Positions 26,222-34,814 of a stretch of 64,000 bases of DNA are shown here, piece after piece (positions within the stretch are counted from its first letter, which is position 1; each line of letters opens with the position of its first letter). The stretch spans positions 682,001-746,000 of the forward strand of contig NZ_QKKX01000009.1 of assembly GCF_003434305.1 (NCBI RefSeq). Reading direction: 5' to 3'. The DNA is from Micromonospora sp. MW-13. GTDB taxonomy: Bacteria; Actinomycetota; Actinomycetes; Mycobacteriales; Micromonosporaceae. The notes under the pieces were generated by a model. It was not told the origin of the DNA, searched no databases, and saw only the letters and a list, made by a program, of their open reading frames with translations. Made by a program: the position numbers and the translations under genes.

Positions 26222-27478
26222 ATGACGACGGCTGGGTACGGTCCGACGGGCGCGGGGCAGGGGCCCGGCGATGGTTCCGGGGGTGGCTGGCCGGACCCGG
26301 CCCGTGCCGCCGAGGCGCGGGACGCCGAGGCCCGGCCCGGCCCGCTGCCACCACGGATCGTCCCGCCCCGGGGCGCCGCCGCCCCGTACCCGCCCGCCAT
26401 CCCCGGCCAGGCCCCCGTCCAGCCCCCAGCCCCCGGTCAGGCCCTCGCCCCCGGTCAGGCTGCCACTCCCGGTCAGGCCGCCTGGTCCCCGCCGCCGAAC
26501 GCCGGCCAGTGGGGCGGGGGGGCCGCCCCCGCCGCCGGCCAGTACCCGCCGGTCCACGGGCAGCAGCCGGCCCCGTCGGGCGTTCCGGCCGGGCCGCCCC
26601 CGGGCCCCGGTCCGGCGTACCCGCCGCAGGGCGCGCCGGCTCCCCACCCCGGGCCGGCCTGGCCCGCACCGGCCCCGGCCGCCGCCCCGGCCCCGCGCGC
26701 CCGGGGCCGCGCACTCACCCTGGTCGCGCTCGGGCTGGCCGTGGTGCTGGCCGTGGTGGCCGGCGTGCAGGCGTACCAGCTCAACCGGCTCTCCGGCCGG
26801 CTCGCCGACACCGACGGGCGGCTGGCCGCCGCGCAGCAGGGCGACGGCACCCGGCTCGACGACCTCGACCAGCGGACCCAGGTCCTGGAGAAGCAGGCCG
26901 GGGCCCAGTTCAACCCCGAGGCGGTGGCCAGCGCGGTGCTGCCCAGCGTGTTCCGGGTCCGGGCCGGGCAGTTCACCGGCACGGCCTTCGCGGTCGGCAA
27001 GCCGGCCAGCGGCGGCGGGACGAACCTGTTCACCAACTTCCACGTGGTCGAGTCGGTCTGGCAGGGCGGCGGCCGGGAGGTCTTCCTGGAGCGCACCGAC
27101 CAGCGCTACCCGGCCACCATCGTCCGGGTCGACGAGGCCAACGACATCGCCCAACTGCGCACCACCAGCAAGTTCACCGGCCTGGTGACGGCGTCCACCG
27201 CGGTCAAGTCCGGCCAGCAGATCGTCGTGGTCGGCGCCCCGCTCGGCCTCCAGGACAGCGTCACCACCGGTGTGGTCAGCGCCTTCCGCGAGGCCGGACA
27301 GGGCTCGGGACCGGTCATCCAGTTCGACGCACCGATCAACCCCGGCAACTCGGGCGGTCCCGTGATCAACGGCCAGAAGCAGGTCGTCGGGATCGCCACC
27401 GCCAAGGCCCGCGACGCCGAGGGCATCGGCCTCGCCGTACCCATCAAGGTCGCCTGCGACGGCTTCCAGATCTGCTGA
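26222..27478 (+). CDS. Membrane-anchored trypsin-like serine protease without PDZ domain
   Basis: 418 aa. Residues 1-160 are Pro/Ala/Gly/Gln-rich and presumably cytoplasmic, ending in a basic patch. One membrane helix lies at about 165-186, then a short coiled coil (LNRLSGRLADTDGRL to about 225). The protease domain follows with His274 in TNFHVVES, Asp308 in EANDIAQL and Ser377 in NPGNSGGPV. A PDZ domain, usual in HtrA, is absent. The catalytic domain therefore faces outside. ATG 26222 follows GGGGAGGG by 7 nt; a GTG two codons earlier is also possible. The next gene encodes another Pro/Gln-rich single-pass protein with a coiled coil, so the two may act together. Confidence 0.85.
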   Translation: MTTAGYGPTGAGQGPGDGSGGGWPDPARAAEARDAEARPGPLPPRIVPPRGAAAPYPPAIPGQAPVQPPAPGQALAPGQAATPGQAAWSPPPNAGQWGGGAAPAAGQYPPVHGQQPAPSGVPAGPPPGPGPAYPPQGAPAPHPGPAWPAPAPAAAPAPRARGRALTLVALGLAVVLAVVAGVQAYQLNRLSGRLADTDGRLAAAQQGDGTRLDDLDQRTQVLEKQAGAQFNPEAVASAVLPSVFRVRAGQFTGTAFAVGKPASGGGTNLFTNFHVVESVWQGGGREVFLERTDQRYPATIVRVDEANDIAQLRTTSKFTGLVTASTAVKSGQQIVVVGAPLGLQDSVTTGVVSAFREAGQGSGPVIQFDAPINPGNSGGPVINGQKQVVGIATAKARDAEGIGLAVPIKVACDGFQIC

Positions 27479-27554
27479 CCCGGCCGTCGCCCTCGTACCA
27501 GCCCGCTCCGTCGCCGTCGTCCGAGAGCGGGCCAGTCACCTGGAGGAAGAAAAC

Positions 27555-28622
27555 ATGTCCCAGCCACCGACCGGGTCCGGGGACCAGCCGCCCTACCCGC
27601 CGCCGGCCGGCCCCGGCCAGCCCGTGCCCCAGCAGTACGGCCCGACCGGCCAGCCGGCCGACCAGACCCGACAGTTCGCCCCCGGCCAGTACGGCACCCC
27701 CCAGCCGCCGGCCGAGCCGACCCAGCAGTTCGGCCAGTACGGCAACCCCCCGCCACCCGCCGAGCCGACCCAGCAGTTCGGCCAGTACGGCGCGCCGCAG
27801 CCGGGCCAGTACGGCGCCCCGCAGCCGGCCCCGCCCGCGCCGGCCTACGGCGCCCCGCAGTCGGCCCCGCCCGCGCCGGCCTACGGCGCCCCGCAGTCGG
27901 CCCCGCCCGCGCCGGCCTACGGCGCCCCGCAGTCGGCCCCGCCCGCGCCGGCCTACGGCGCCCCGCAGTCGGCCCCGCCCGCGCCGGCCTACGGCGCCCC
28001 GCAGTCGGCCCCGCCCGCGCCGGCCTACGGCCAGCAGCCGCCGCAGTCCGCCCCGCCGTTCGGCCCGCCGGTCTCCACCCCGCCGGTCTCCGCCCCCGGG
28101 TACGCCCAGCCGATGTCGGTGCCCCCGGCCTCCGGGCCGGGCTTCGGCCAGCCGATGTCCGGCCCGCCCGGCGCGCCGCCGTACGGCCCGGCGGCGCCCG
28201 CCGCCGGCAAGGGCCGGCGCAGCGTGCTGGTGCTGGCCCTGGTGGCCGGGCTGCTCTTCGTCCTCGGCGGCGTGATGACCGGCCTCTACGTGACCAAAGG
28301 CAACGAGCTGGACCGCACGGAGAAGCGGCTGACCGCCCAGGTCAGCGAGCGGGACGGCACGATCACGGCGAACAAGACCGAGATCGAGAAGCTCAAGAAG
28401 GACCTCCAGGGCGTGCGGGACAAGCTCTCCACCACCGAGCAGGACCTCACCGGCACCCGCAACGACCGCGACGAGCAGGCCCGGCAGAAGAAGGTCATCG
28501 CCACCTGCCTGGACAAGCTCACCAGCGCGCTGGCCGCGGCGGCGGCGAACAACAAGGCCGCGTACGACAAGGCCACCCAGGGGATGAACAAGGTCTGCGA
28601 CGAGGCCGAGGACTACCTCTGA
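27555..28622 (+). CDS. Single-pass membrane protein with Pro/Gln repeat region and coiled coil
   Basis: 355 aa. Residues 1-215 are low-complexity, containing PAEPTQQFGQYG repeats and then six copies of APPAPAYG spaced by APQS, i.e. a 12-residue repeat. A basic stretch precedes one transmembrane helix at about 221-243 (VLVLALVAGLLFVLGGVM). A coiled coil follows at about 250-310 (RTEKRLTAQVSERDG, LKKDLQGVRDKL), then a C-terminal helical tail with two Cys. ATG 27555 follows GGAGGAAG. The topology would put the repeats in the cytoplasm and the coiled coil outside. No enzyme motif is seen. It resembles, in plan only, actinobacterial envelope scaffold proteins. Confidence 0.8.
   Translation: MSQPPTGSGDQPPYPPPAGPGQPVPQQYGPTGQPADQTRQFAPGQYGTPQPPAEPTQQFGQYGNPPPPAEPTQQFGQYGAPQPGQYGAPQPAPPAPAYGAPQSAPPAPAYGAPQSAPPAPAYGAPQSAPPAPAYGAPQSAPPAPAYGAPQSAPPAPAYGQQPPQSAPPFGPPVSTPPVSAPGYAQPMSVPPASGPGFGQPMSGPPGAPPYGPAAPAAGKGRRSVLVLALVAGLLFVLGGVMTGLYVTKGNELDRTEKRLTAQVSERDGTITANKTEIEKLKKDLQGVRDKLSTTEQDLTGTRNDRDEQARQKKVIATCLDKLTSALAAAAANNKAAYDKATQGMNKVCDEAEDYL
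27813..28028 (+). repeat. Six perfect or near-perfect 36-bp in-frame tandem repeats
   Basis: The GGCCTACGG landmark recurs at 27842, 27878, 27914, 27950, 27986 and 28022, exactly 36 bp apart. The first unit differs at one base. Each unit encodes a 12-residue step of the Pro-rich domain, so copy-number change would not break the frame. Confidence 0.9.
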
Positions 28623-28638
28623 CGGGTAGGCCCGCCCG

Positions 28639-28675
28639 GGCCGCGCCGCCGGACCCCGGTCCGGTTGGCGTGGCC
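28639..28675. terminator. Hairpin between convergent genes
   Basis: Inner perfect 7-bp stem (28649-28655 with 28658-28664) and an outer 9-bp stem (28639-28647 with 28667-28675, one G-T pair), between the repeat-protein gene and the DUF3000 gene. Confidence 0.6.
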
Positions 28676-28730
28676 CGCGTCGTCTCCGGCCCCGTCCGTC
28701 CCGCCGGGTCGCTCACCGGCCCAGCGCGGG

Positions 28731-29303
28731 TCAGGCGGCGCCGGCCGGGCGGCGCTCCGGGAGGGCCGTCACCCCGGGCGGCGGCAGGCCCGCCGTGGAG
28801 GCGAGCAGCGCGCACCAGGCCAGCAGGTGCGGGCTCAGGTCCTCGCCGAGCGGCGTCCAGGAGGCCCGGATCTCGATGTCGGCGACGGTCGGCGGCCCGG
28901 CCAGGTCGCCGAACCGGGTCGACATCGTCTGGGTGATCGTGCCCCCGATCGCCCGGTGCGGGGCGTCCTGGGCGTCCAGCGCGTCGGTCAGCCAGGTCCA
29001 GCCCACCCCGAGCAGCAGCGGGTCGGCGGCGAGGTCGGCCTCCAGCTCCGCCGTGACGTAGGTGACCAGCCGCAGGGTGCCCTGCCATGCCTCGTGACCG
29101 GCCGGGTCGTGCAGCAGGATCAACCGCCCGGTGGCGACCTCGTCGTCGTCGCGCAGCACCGTCGCGGAGAGCGCGAACGCGTACGGCGCGAGCCGCTGCG
29201 GCGCGCCGACCTCCTCCAGGACGATCTCCGACCGGGGCGCGGCCGACCGCAGTCCGGCGACCGCGCGGGCGAAGGTCTCCGGGAGCGCGATCGGGGGGGC
29301 CAT
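28731..29303 (-). CDS. DUF3000-family protein
   Basis: 190 aa. The start [20 protein letters not shown] and the segments [34 protein letters not shown] and [14 protein letters not shown] match, from memory, the DUF3000 family, which is restricted to actinobacteria and often sits next to hemE and RNase D genes. There is no signal or membrane segment. Function is unknown. ATG 29303 is preceded by TAGGCT at 6 nt and no ribosome-binding site. It is divergent from hemE with about 134 bp between starts, so a link to heme supply is possible on context only. Confidence 0.82.
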   Translation of the reverse strand: MAPPIALPETFARAVAGLRSAAPRSEIVLEEVGAPQRLAPYAFALSATVLRDDDEVATGRLILLHDPAGHEAWQGTLRLVTYVTAELEADLAADPLLLGVGWTWLTDALDAQDAPHRAIGGTITQTMSTRFGDLAGPPTVADIEIRASWTPLGEDLSPHLLAWCALLASTAGLPPPGVTALPERRPAGAA

Positions 29304-29309
29304 GCGGGC

Positions 29310-29315
29310 AGCCTA
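29310..29315 (-). promoter_or_regulatory. -10 element of a probable leaderless DUF3000 promoter
   Basis: TAGGCT on the minus strand, 6 nt before the ATG at 29303. The same hexamer and spacing precede the Cys-rich ORF at 62307. Confidence 0.5.
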
Positions 29316-29437
29316 TGCCGCCTGCCGCCCCCGCCGCCGTAACGGCACGCCGACGGGCCGCCCCGCCGGGCGGGGGTGGGTCACAAAAGGTGGCGGGGGT
29401 GGGGGAGCGGCACCGGGGGCGTGGCACGATTGCCGCG

Positions 29438-30529
29438 ATGACCACCGACACCACGGGCACCGCAGCCCGAGACGGAGAACCCCGCCGCGGCGGACCGGCC
29501 GACTCCCCGTTCGTCCGGGCCAGCCGGCGCGAGGACGGCCCGCACACCCCGGTCTGGTTCATGCGCCAGGCCGGCCGGTCGCTGCCGGAGTACCGCGAGA
29601 TCCGCAAGAACGTGGGGATGCTGGAGTCCTGCCGCCGCCCCGACCTGGTCGCCGAGATCACCCTCCAGCCGGTGCGCCGGCACCGGGTCGACGCGGCGAT
29701 CCTGTTCAGCGACATCGTGGTCCCGGTGGCCGCCGCCGGGGTGGACCTGGACATCGTCGCGGGCACCGGGCCGGTGGTGGCCGAGCCGGTGCGCACCCCC
29801 GCCGACGTGGAGCGGATCCGGCCGATCAGCCGCGACGACGTCTCCTACGTGGACTCCGCGGTCCGGCTGCTCGTCGCCGAGCTGGGCGACACCCCGTTGA
29901 TCGGGTTCGCCGGCGCGCCGTTCACCCTGGCCAGCTACCTGGTCGAGGGCGGCCCGTCGCGCACCCACGCGAGGACCAAGGCCCTGATGTACGGCGAGCC
30001 GGAGCTGTGGCACGCGCTCTGCGCCCGGCTGGCCGAGGTGACGCTGTCCTTCCTGCGGGTGCAGGTCGACGCCGGGGTGTCCGCGGTGCAGCTGTTCGAC
30101 TCGTGGGCCGGCGCGCTGTCCGAGGCCGACTACCGGCGGTACGTGCTGCCGCACTCGACGAAGGTGCTGTCCGGGCTGGCCGACGCGGGGGTGCCCCGGA
30201 TCCACTTCGGGGTGGGCACCGCCGAGCTGCTCGGCGCGATGGGCGAGGCCGGGGCCGACGTGGTCGGGGTGGACTGGCGTACCCCGCTGGACGTGGCGAC
30301 CCGCCGGATCGGCGCCGACAAGGCCGTACAGGGCAACCTGGACCCGGCGGTGCTGCTCGCCCCGTGGCCGGTGGTGGAGGCCGAGGTGCGGCGGATCCTC
30401 GCCGAGGGCCGGTCCGCCCCCGGCCACGTGTTCAACCTCGGTCACGGCGTGCTGCCGGAGACCGACCCGGACGTGTTGACCCGGGTGGTCGCGCTGGTGC
30501 ACGAGGTGTCCGCGCGTCCGGCGGAGTGA
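29438..30529 (+). CDS. hemE: Uroporphyrinogen III decarboxylase
   Basis: 363 aa. It removes four acetate carboxyls from uroporphyrinogen III to give coproporphyrinogen III. The signature [16 protein letters not shown], with its substrate-binding Arg, is present, followed by ILFSDIVVP with the conserved Asp. The second signature [17 protein letters not shown], then LFDSWAG and [13 protein letters not shown] follow. ATG 29438 lies 7 nt after a CACGAT hexamer and lacks a Shine-Dalgarno, so it may also be leaderless. The oxidase and HemQ genes follow with tiny gaps, forming the coproporphyrin-dependent heme operon. Confidence 0.97.
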   Translation: MTTDTTGTAARDGEPRRGGPADSPFVRASRREDGPHTPVWFMRQAGRSLPEYREIRKNVGMLESCRRPDLVAEITLQPVRRHRVDAAILFSDIVVPVAAAGVDLDIVAGTGPVVAEPVRTPADVERIRPISRDDVSYVDSAVRLLVAELGDTPLIGFAGAPFTLASYLVEGGPSRTHARTKALMYGEPELWHALCARLAEVTLSFLRVQVDAGVSAVQLFDSWAGALSEADYRRYVLPHSTKVLSGLADAGVPRIHFGVGTAELLGAMGEAGADVVGVDWRTPLDVATRRIGADKAVQGNLDPAVLLAPWPVVEAEVRRILAEGRSAPGHVFNLGHGVLPETDPDVLTRVVALVHEVSARPAE

Positions 30530-30539
30530 GGGAGTGACC

Positions 30540-31949
30540 GTGCGGCAGCCGTGGCGGGTGGCGATCGTCGGGGGCGGGATCAGCGGGCTGGCCGCCGCCG
30601 TCCGGCTGCGCGCCCGCGCGCCCGCCGGCACCGAGATCACCGTGTACGAGCAGTCCGGCGCGCTCGGCGGCAAGCTGCGCACCGGTGAGCTGGCCGGGCA
30701 GCCGGTGGAGTTCGGCGCCGAGTCGTTCCTGATGCGCGACCCGGCCGGCGGGGAGTCCGCCGCCGTCGCCCTGGCCCGCCGGCTCGGGCTGGCCGGCGAG
30801 ATCGTGCACCCGACCGTCGGGCAGGCCGCCCTCGCCGTCGACGGGGGGCTGCGCCCGGTCCCGGGCGGGACGCTGGTGGGCGTACCCGGGGATCTGGCGA
30901 AGGTGACGACGGTCGCGCAGCCGGCCGCGGACGCCGACCGGGACGCCGGCCGCCCGCTGCTGGCCCCCGGCGCGGACGTCTCCGTCGGGGCGCTGGTCCG
31001 CTCCCGGCTCGGCGACCAGGTGGTGGACCGGCTGGTCGACCCGATGCTCGGCGGCGTCTACGCCGGCCGGGCCGACGACCTGTCCCTGGTCACCACGATG
31101 CCGGCGCTGGCCCGCGCGGCCCGCACGGAGCACACCCTGGTCGGCGCGGTCCGGGCCGCGCAGGCCGCCGCGCCGCGCGCGCCCGGCGCCCCGGTCTTCG
31201 GCACCCTGGCCGGTGGGCTGAGCCGGCTGGTCGAGGCCGCCGCCACGGCCAGCGGGGCGACGATCCGCCGGGACGCGGCGGTGCGCGAGCTGACCCCGAC
31301 GGCGACCGGCTGGCGGCTGACCGTCGGCCCGACCCGCGACCCGGAGCTGGTGGCGGCGGACGCCGTGGTGCTGGCCGTGCCGGCCCGCCCGGCCGCCCGG
31401 CTGCTGGCCGGCGTCGCGCCGACGGCCGCCGCGACCGTCGGCGCGCTGGACTACGCCAGCGTCGCCCTGATCACCCTGGCCCTGCCCGAGCCGGCGCTGC
31501 CGGCGCTGTCGGGGTTCCTGGTGCCGGCCACCGAGGGGCTGCTGATCAAGGCGTCGACGTTCTTCACCACCAAGTGGGGACACCTGGCCCGGCCGGACGG
31601 GCCGGCCCTGGTGCGCGCCTCCGTCGGCCGGTACGGCGAGGAGGCGTCCCTCCAGGTCGCCGACGCCGACCTGGTGGACACGGTGCACCGGGAGCTGTCG
31701 AAGGTGCTGGGCGCCGCGCTGCCCGCGCCGGTGGCCAGCCACGTGCAGCGGTGGGGCGGGGCGCTGCCGCAGTACACCCCGGGGCACGCCGACCGGGTTG
31801 CCGCCGTCCGGGCGGCACTGCGCGGCGCGCACCCGACGCTGGCCCTGGCCGGCGCCGGCTACGACGGCGTCGGCATCCCGGTCTGCGTCCGCTCCGGCGC
31901 GACGGCGGCCGAGGAGATCATCACAGCACTGGGAGGATCGGCAGCATGA
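30540..31949 (+). CDS. cgoX: FAD-dependent coproporphyrinogen III / protoporphyrinogen oxidase (HemY/CgoX)
   Basis: 469 aa. The FAD-binding [13 protein letters not shown] lies at the N-terminus, followed by [14 protein letters not shown]. The C-terminal FAD contact is [19 protein letters not shown]. In organisms with HemQ this enzyme oxidises coproporphyrinogen III to coproporphyrin III, so cgoX (formerly hemY/hemG) is the better name here. Two starts are possible: GTG 30534 has no spacing to a ribosome site, whereas GTG 30540 has GGGAG 5 nt upstream and is preferred. Its stop overlaps the hemQ start (ATGA). Confidence 0.93.
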   Translation: MRQPWRVAIVGGGISGLAAAVRLRARAPAGTEITVYEQSGALGGKLRTGELAGQPVEFGAESFLMRDPAGGESAAVALARRLGLAGEIVHPTVGQAALAVDGGLRPVPGGTLVGVPGDLAKVTTVAQPAADADRDAGRPLLAPGADVSVGALVRSRLGDQVVDRLVDPMLGGVYAGRADDLSLVTTMPALARAARTEHTLVGAVRAAQAAAPRAPGAPVFGTLAGGLSRLVEAAATASGATIRRDAAVRELTPTATGWRLTVGPTRDPELVAADAVVLAVPARPAARLLAGVAPTAAATVGALDYASVALITLALPEPALPALSGFLVPATEGLLIKASTFFTTKWGHLARPDGPALVRASVGRYGEEASLQVADADLVDTVHRELSKVLGAALPAPVASHVQRWGGALPQYTPGHADRVAAVRAALRGAHPTLALAGAGYDGVGIPVCVRSGATAAEEIITALGGSAA

Positions 31950-32647
31950 CCGAGCAGACCAACGCGGCACGGCTGCGGGAGCTGAACGACAGCATCCGCT
32001 ACACCATGTGGTCGGTGTACCGGGCCACCAGCCCGCTGCCCTCGCTGCGCGAGAACGTCACCGGCGAGGTCGAGGCCCTGTTCGAGGAGCTGGCCGGCAA
32101 GGACGTGACAATTCGCGGCACGTACGACGTGGCCGGGCTGCGCGCCGACGCCGACCTGCTGATCTGGTGGCACTCGTCGTCGAGCGACGCGCTCCAGGAC
32201 GCGTACCTGCGGTTCCGCCGGACCACGCTGGGCCGGGCGATGACCCCGGTGTGGTCGCAGATGGCGCTGCACCGCCCGGCGGAGTTCAACAAGAGCCACA
32301 TCCCGGCGTTCCTGGCCGGCGAGGAGGCCCGGGCGTACCTGTGCGTCTACCCGTTCGTCCGCTCGTACGAGTGGTACCTGCTGCCGGACGCCGAGCGGCG
32401 CGAGATGCTGGCCGAGCACGGCAAGATGGCCCGGGGCTACCCGGACGTGCGGGCCAACACGGTCGCCTCGTTCGCCCTCGGCGACTACGAGTGGATGCTC
32501 GCCTTCGAGGCCGACGAACTGCACCGGATCGTGGACCTGATGCGCGACCTGCGGGGGTCCGGCGCCCGCCGGCACGTCCGGGAGGAGATCCCGTTCTACA
32601 CCGGCCGCCGCCGCCCGATCGCCGACATCGTCTCCTGCCTGATGTGA
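31946..32647 (+). CDS. hemQ: Coproheme decarboxylase HemQ (chlorite-dismutase family)
   Basis: 233 aa. It converts coproheme to heme b with H2O2, the last step of the coproporphyrin-dependent pathway. His158 (LAEHGKM) is the expected proximal heme ligand and Tyr135 (CVYPFVRS) the radical Tyr. His118 (NKSHIP) matches the distal His that I recall as typical of actinobacterial enzymes, where other bacteria have Gln. ATG 31946 has GGGAGG 9 nt upstream and overlaps the oxidase stop. It ends the operon; the 3' gap holds a perfect 52-bp palindrome. Ferrochelatase is not in this window. Confidence 0.95.
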   Translation: MTEQTNAARLRELNDSIRYTMWSVYRATSPLPSLRENVTGEVEALFEELAGKDVTIRGTYDVAGLRADADLLIWWHSSSSDALQDAYLRFRRTTLGRAMTPVWSQMALHRPAEFNKSHIPAFLAGEEARAYLCVYPFVRSYEWYLLPDAERREMLAEHGKMARGYPDVRANTVASFALGDYEWMLAFEADELHRIVDLMRDLRGSGARRHVREEIPFYTGRRRPIADIVSCLM

Positions 32648-32711
32648 GCGCAGGCCCTGGCCGCGACACCTGAGGCCACCACCAACCCCGCCGACCGTGC
32701 GGTCCGTGCAA

Positions 32712-32763
32712 ATTCACGGAATCAGTGGCTGTCCCGGCCGGGACAGCCACTGATTCCGTGAAT
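32712..32763. terminator. Perfect 52-bp loopless palindrome between convergent genes
   Basis: Every base from 32712 to 32737 pairs with its mirror from 32763 back to 32738, with no loop and no mismatch. It lies between the hemQ stop and the LPMO stop and is the only obvious two-way terminator there. In RNA it would make a 20-odd bp hairpin; in DNA it could extrude as a cruciform. Confidence 0.65.
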
Positions 32764-32838
32764 CAGGCGCGATCTTGCCGGTGGGGGGCGTGGATCCCAG
32801 CCCGGCTGGGGCGGTCGTGCCTGGTCGGTCGGTGGGGA

Positions 32839-33924
32839 TCAGACGGTCGCCGTGCAGGTCGGCGTCGGCGCGGTGTTGGTGCCCGTCGAGGAGCCGAGGA
32901 AGCCGAAGGCGGTCTTCGCCCCGGCGGCCAGCGTCCCGTTGTACGCGACGTTGCGGGCGGTCACCGTGGACCCGCTGCTGGTCACGGTGGCGTTCCACGA
33001 CGAGCTGACCTGCTGGCCGTTGGCGTACGTCCAGGTCACCGTCCAGCTCTTGATGGCCGACGCGCCGGCGGTCACCTCGACCTCGCTCTGGAACCCGCCG
33101 GCCCAGGAGGAGGTGACCCGGTAGGCCGCCGCGCAACCACCGGTCGCCGGGGGCGTGGTGGGCGGGGCCGTCGTGGGCGGGGCCGTCGTGGGCGGGGTGG
33201 TCGTCGGCGGCGGGGTGGTCGGGCCGCCGCCGAAGTCCACGTCGCTGCACAGGTAGTACGACTGGTCCAGGTGGCTGGCCTGCCAGATGGTGTAGACGAC
33301 GTGCCGGCCGGTGCGGCCCGGCGCGTTCGCCGGCACCTGGATCGACACGCCCTGCGTCTCCGGCGTCCACTGCGCCGCCGGGGTGTTGCCGATCTGGCCG
33401 GCCAGTTCCAGGTCACTCCAGGCCAGCGGCTTGGTGAGCGCGTTGAAGCCCTGCTTCGTCACGTACACCCGGATGTAGTCGGCGCCGTGGCTGGCCTGGT
33501 CGTACAGCTTGATGCGGAAGTTGTTCGTGGCCGGCGCGGTCTTCCACGCGCCGACGGTGTCGAGCGCGTCGTACCGGCCGCTGGAGGTGTGGCCGGCGCT
33601 GCACAACTGGCCGTCCGGGATGGCGGCCTGGTGGTTGCCGGCGACGCCCTCGCGGAACAGGCCGTTCCAGTTCCACATGGCGTTCGGGTCGGCCTGCCAG
33701 GCCTGCCAGCACATCGGGTCCTGGGTGGCCATGTTCGGGTTCTGGAAGTCGCCGCCCCAGCGCTGCCAGCAGCCGTAGTTGCGGGACGCGGGGTCGACGA
33801 CCGAGCCGTGGGCGGACGCGGAGTTCGCCAGGGCGGTGGTGAGCAGCAGCGCGACGACCGCGCCGGCGGCGAGCAGCCAGGCTGCCAGGAGCGGCGTGGA
33901 CCGCCTGCGGACAAGGGTGGGCAT
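32839..33924 (-). CDS. Secreted lytic polysaccharide monooxygenase (AA10) with CBM2 domain
   Basis: 361 aa. A Sec signal ends at ASA/HGS so that His39 becomes residue 1 of the mature enzyme, as required for the copper histidine brace; the second brace His is probably His146 (DQASHGADY). The catalytic domain (39-230) has SRNYGCW, DPMCWQAW, MWNWNGL and HVVYTIWQASH, a pattern typical of chitin-active AA10 enzymes. A Thr/Pro linker (about 232-254) leads to a CBM2 (about 256-361) that binds crystalline polysaccharide. ATG 33924 has GGAGG 5 nt upstream. A TTGACA promoter with an inverted repeat lies upstream. Oxidative cleavage of chitin is most likely, but cellulose is possible. Confidence 0.93.
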   Translation of the reverse strand: MPTLVRRRSTPLLAAWLLAAGAVVALLLTTALANSASAHGSVVDPASRNYGCWQRWGGDFQNPNMATQDPMCWQAWQADPNAMWNWNGLFREGVAGNHQAAIPDGQLCSAGHTSSGRYDALDTVGAWKTAPATNNFRIKLYDQASHGADYIRVYVTKQGFNALTKPLAWSDLELAGQIGNTPAAQWTPETQGVSIQVPANAPGRTGRHVVYTIWQASHLDQSYYLCSDVDFGGGPTTPPPTTTPPTTAPPTTAPPTTPPATGGCAAAYRVTSSWAGGFQSEVEVTAGASAIKSWTVTWTYANGQQVSSSWNATVTSSGSTVTARNVAYNGTLAAGAKTAFGFLGSSTGTNTAPTPTCTATV

Positions 33925-34027
33925 GGGAGCCTCCGGGTGAGAGGTTCGGACTGCGACGACGCCCGGACGGCGGGAGTTGCCCCTCCCTGCCGGCTCGTGC
34001 TGATCCCGTGGCGGCTCCTGCTCGCGC

Positions 34028-34062
34028 AGATTTCCACATCCATTCGCTTATGTCAATGGATG
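34028..34062 (-). promoter_or_regulatory. Sigma70-like promoter with overlapping operator for the LPMO gene
   Basis: On the minus strand TTGACA (34056-34051) is followed, after 17 nt, by AAATCT (34033-34028). A perfect 8-bp inverted repeat with a 10-nt spacer (CATCCATT at 34037-34044 and AATGGATG at 34055-34062) covers the -35, as a repressor site would. It lies across the stop codon of the upstream GNAT gene. Confidence 0.6.
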
Positions 34063-34508
34063 GCGCTTTCCCGGCGCATCGGGGTGTGCGGAATGCCGTC
34101 CTCGACGTACTCGGGCCCGCTGACGGCGAAGCCGTGCCGGGCGTAGAAGCCGGCCAGGTGGGACTGCGCGTCCAGCACGCACGGCCGGTCGCCCACCACG
34201 GCCAGCGCCTCGGCCATCAGCCGCCCGGCGTACCCGCCGCGCCGGGCGTCCGGCGCCACCACCACCCGGCCGATCCGCGCCACGCCGCCGGGGTCGGCCA
34301 GGATCCGCAGGTACGCCACGACGGCGCCGTCGCGGGTCAGCCACAGGTGCCGGGTGCCGGGCTCGATGTCCCGGCCGTCCAGTTCCGGGTACGGGCACGC
34401 CTGCTCCACCACGAACACGTCGACGCGGAGCCGGAACAGGTCGTGGAGGGTGCGGGCGTCCAGCTCGGCGAAGGAGGCGAGTCGGGCCTCGACGGTCTGC
34501 GGCGGCAT
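34053..34508 (-). CDS. GNAT-family N-acetyltransferase (ElaA-like)
   Basis: 151 aa. The GNAT core is clear: TLHDLFRLRVDVFVVEQ resembling ElaA, HLWLTRDGAVVAYLRIL, then the acetyl-CoA loop RIGRVVVAPDARRGGYAGRLM, and FYARHGFAVSGPEYVEDGIPH. The acceptor is unknown. ATG 34508 is preceded by TACCAT at 6 nt (34515-34520) and no Shine-Dalgarno, so it is probably leaderless. Its last codons hold the promoter of the LPMO gene, which would separate regulation of the two. Confidence 0.88.
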   Translation of the reverse strand: MPPQTVEARLASFAELDARTLHDLFRLRVDVFVVEQACPYPELDGRDIEPGTRHLWLTRDGAVVAYLRILADPGGVARIGRVVVAPDARRGGYAGRLMAEALAVVGDRPCVLDAQSHLAGFYARHGFAVSGPEYVEDGIPHTPMRRESAIH

Positions 34509-34514
34509 CCGGTG

Positions 34515-34520
34515 ATGGTA
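34515..34520 (-). promoter_or_regulatory. -10 element of a probable leaderless GNAT promoter
   Basis: TACCAT on the minus strand, 6 nt before the ATG at 34508. Confidence 0.5.
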
Positions 34521-34553
34521 GGTGCCCGGGCCCGGCGGGACGCGGTGGCCCGC

Positions 34554-34814
34554 TCAGCGGGGGCGGCCGCCGACGGCGTCGCGGATCTCCGCGCCCCGGT
34601 CGCCCTCCTCCTGCCGGGCGCAGTGGGCGCAACAGAAGAAGCGCCCCGAGACCTCGACCCCGTGGCCGACGATCTTGACCTGGCAGTGTTCGCAGATCGG
34701 CGCCAGACGGTGCGCCGCGCATTCGAAGCAGTCGAAGGTGTGCACGTCGCCGCTGACCGTACGCACCTCGAACGCCATCCAGTAGTCGTTGCCGCAGACT
34801 TCGCACGTCGCCAT
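34554..34814 (-). CDS. Small Cys-rich zinc-ribbon-like protein
   Basis: 86 aa with several CxxC pairs: CEVC at 4-7, CFEC at about 29-32, CEHC at about 41-44 and CCAHC at about 61-65. Two treble-clef or ribbon zinc sites are likely. The pattern (CEVCGNDYWMAFEV at the start) recurs, as I recall, in many actinobacterial proteins without assigned function, sometimes labelled metallothionein-like. There is no signal peptide. ATG 34814 follows a G-rich ribosome site. It may store metal or bind nucleic acid or protein, but no claim can be made. Confidence 0.75.
   Translation of the reverse strand: MATCEVCGNDYWMAFEVRTVSGDVHTFDCFECAAHRLAPICEHCQVKIVGHGVEVSGRFFCCAHCARQEEGDRGAEIRDAVGGRPR

Noticed and set aside
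27813..28028. CRISPR-like array (36-bp periodic repeats)
   Set aside because: Units abut with no spacers and are in frame inside a protein-coding gene.
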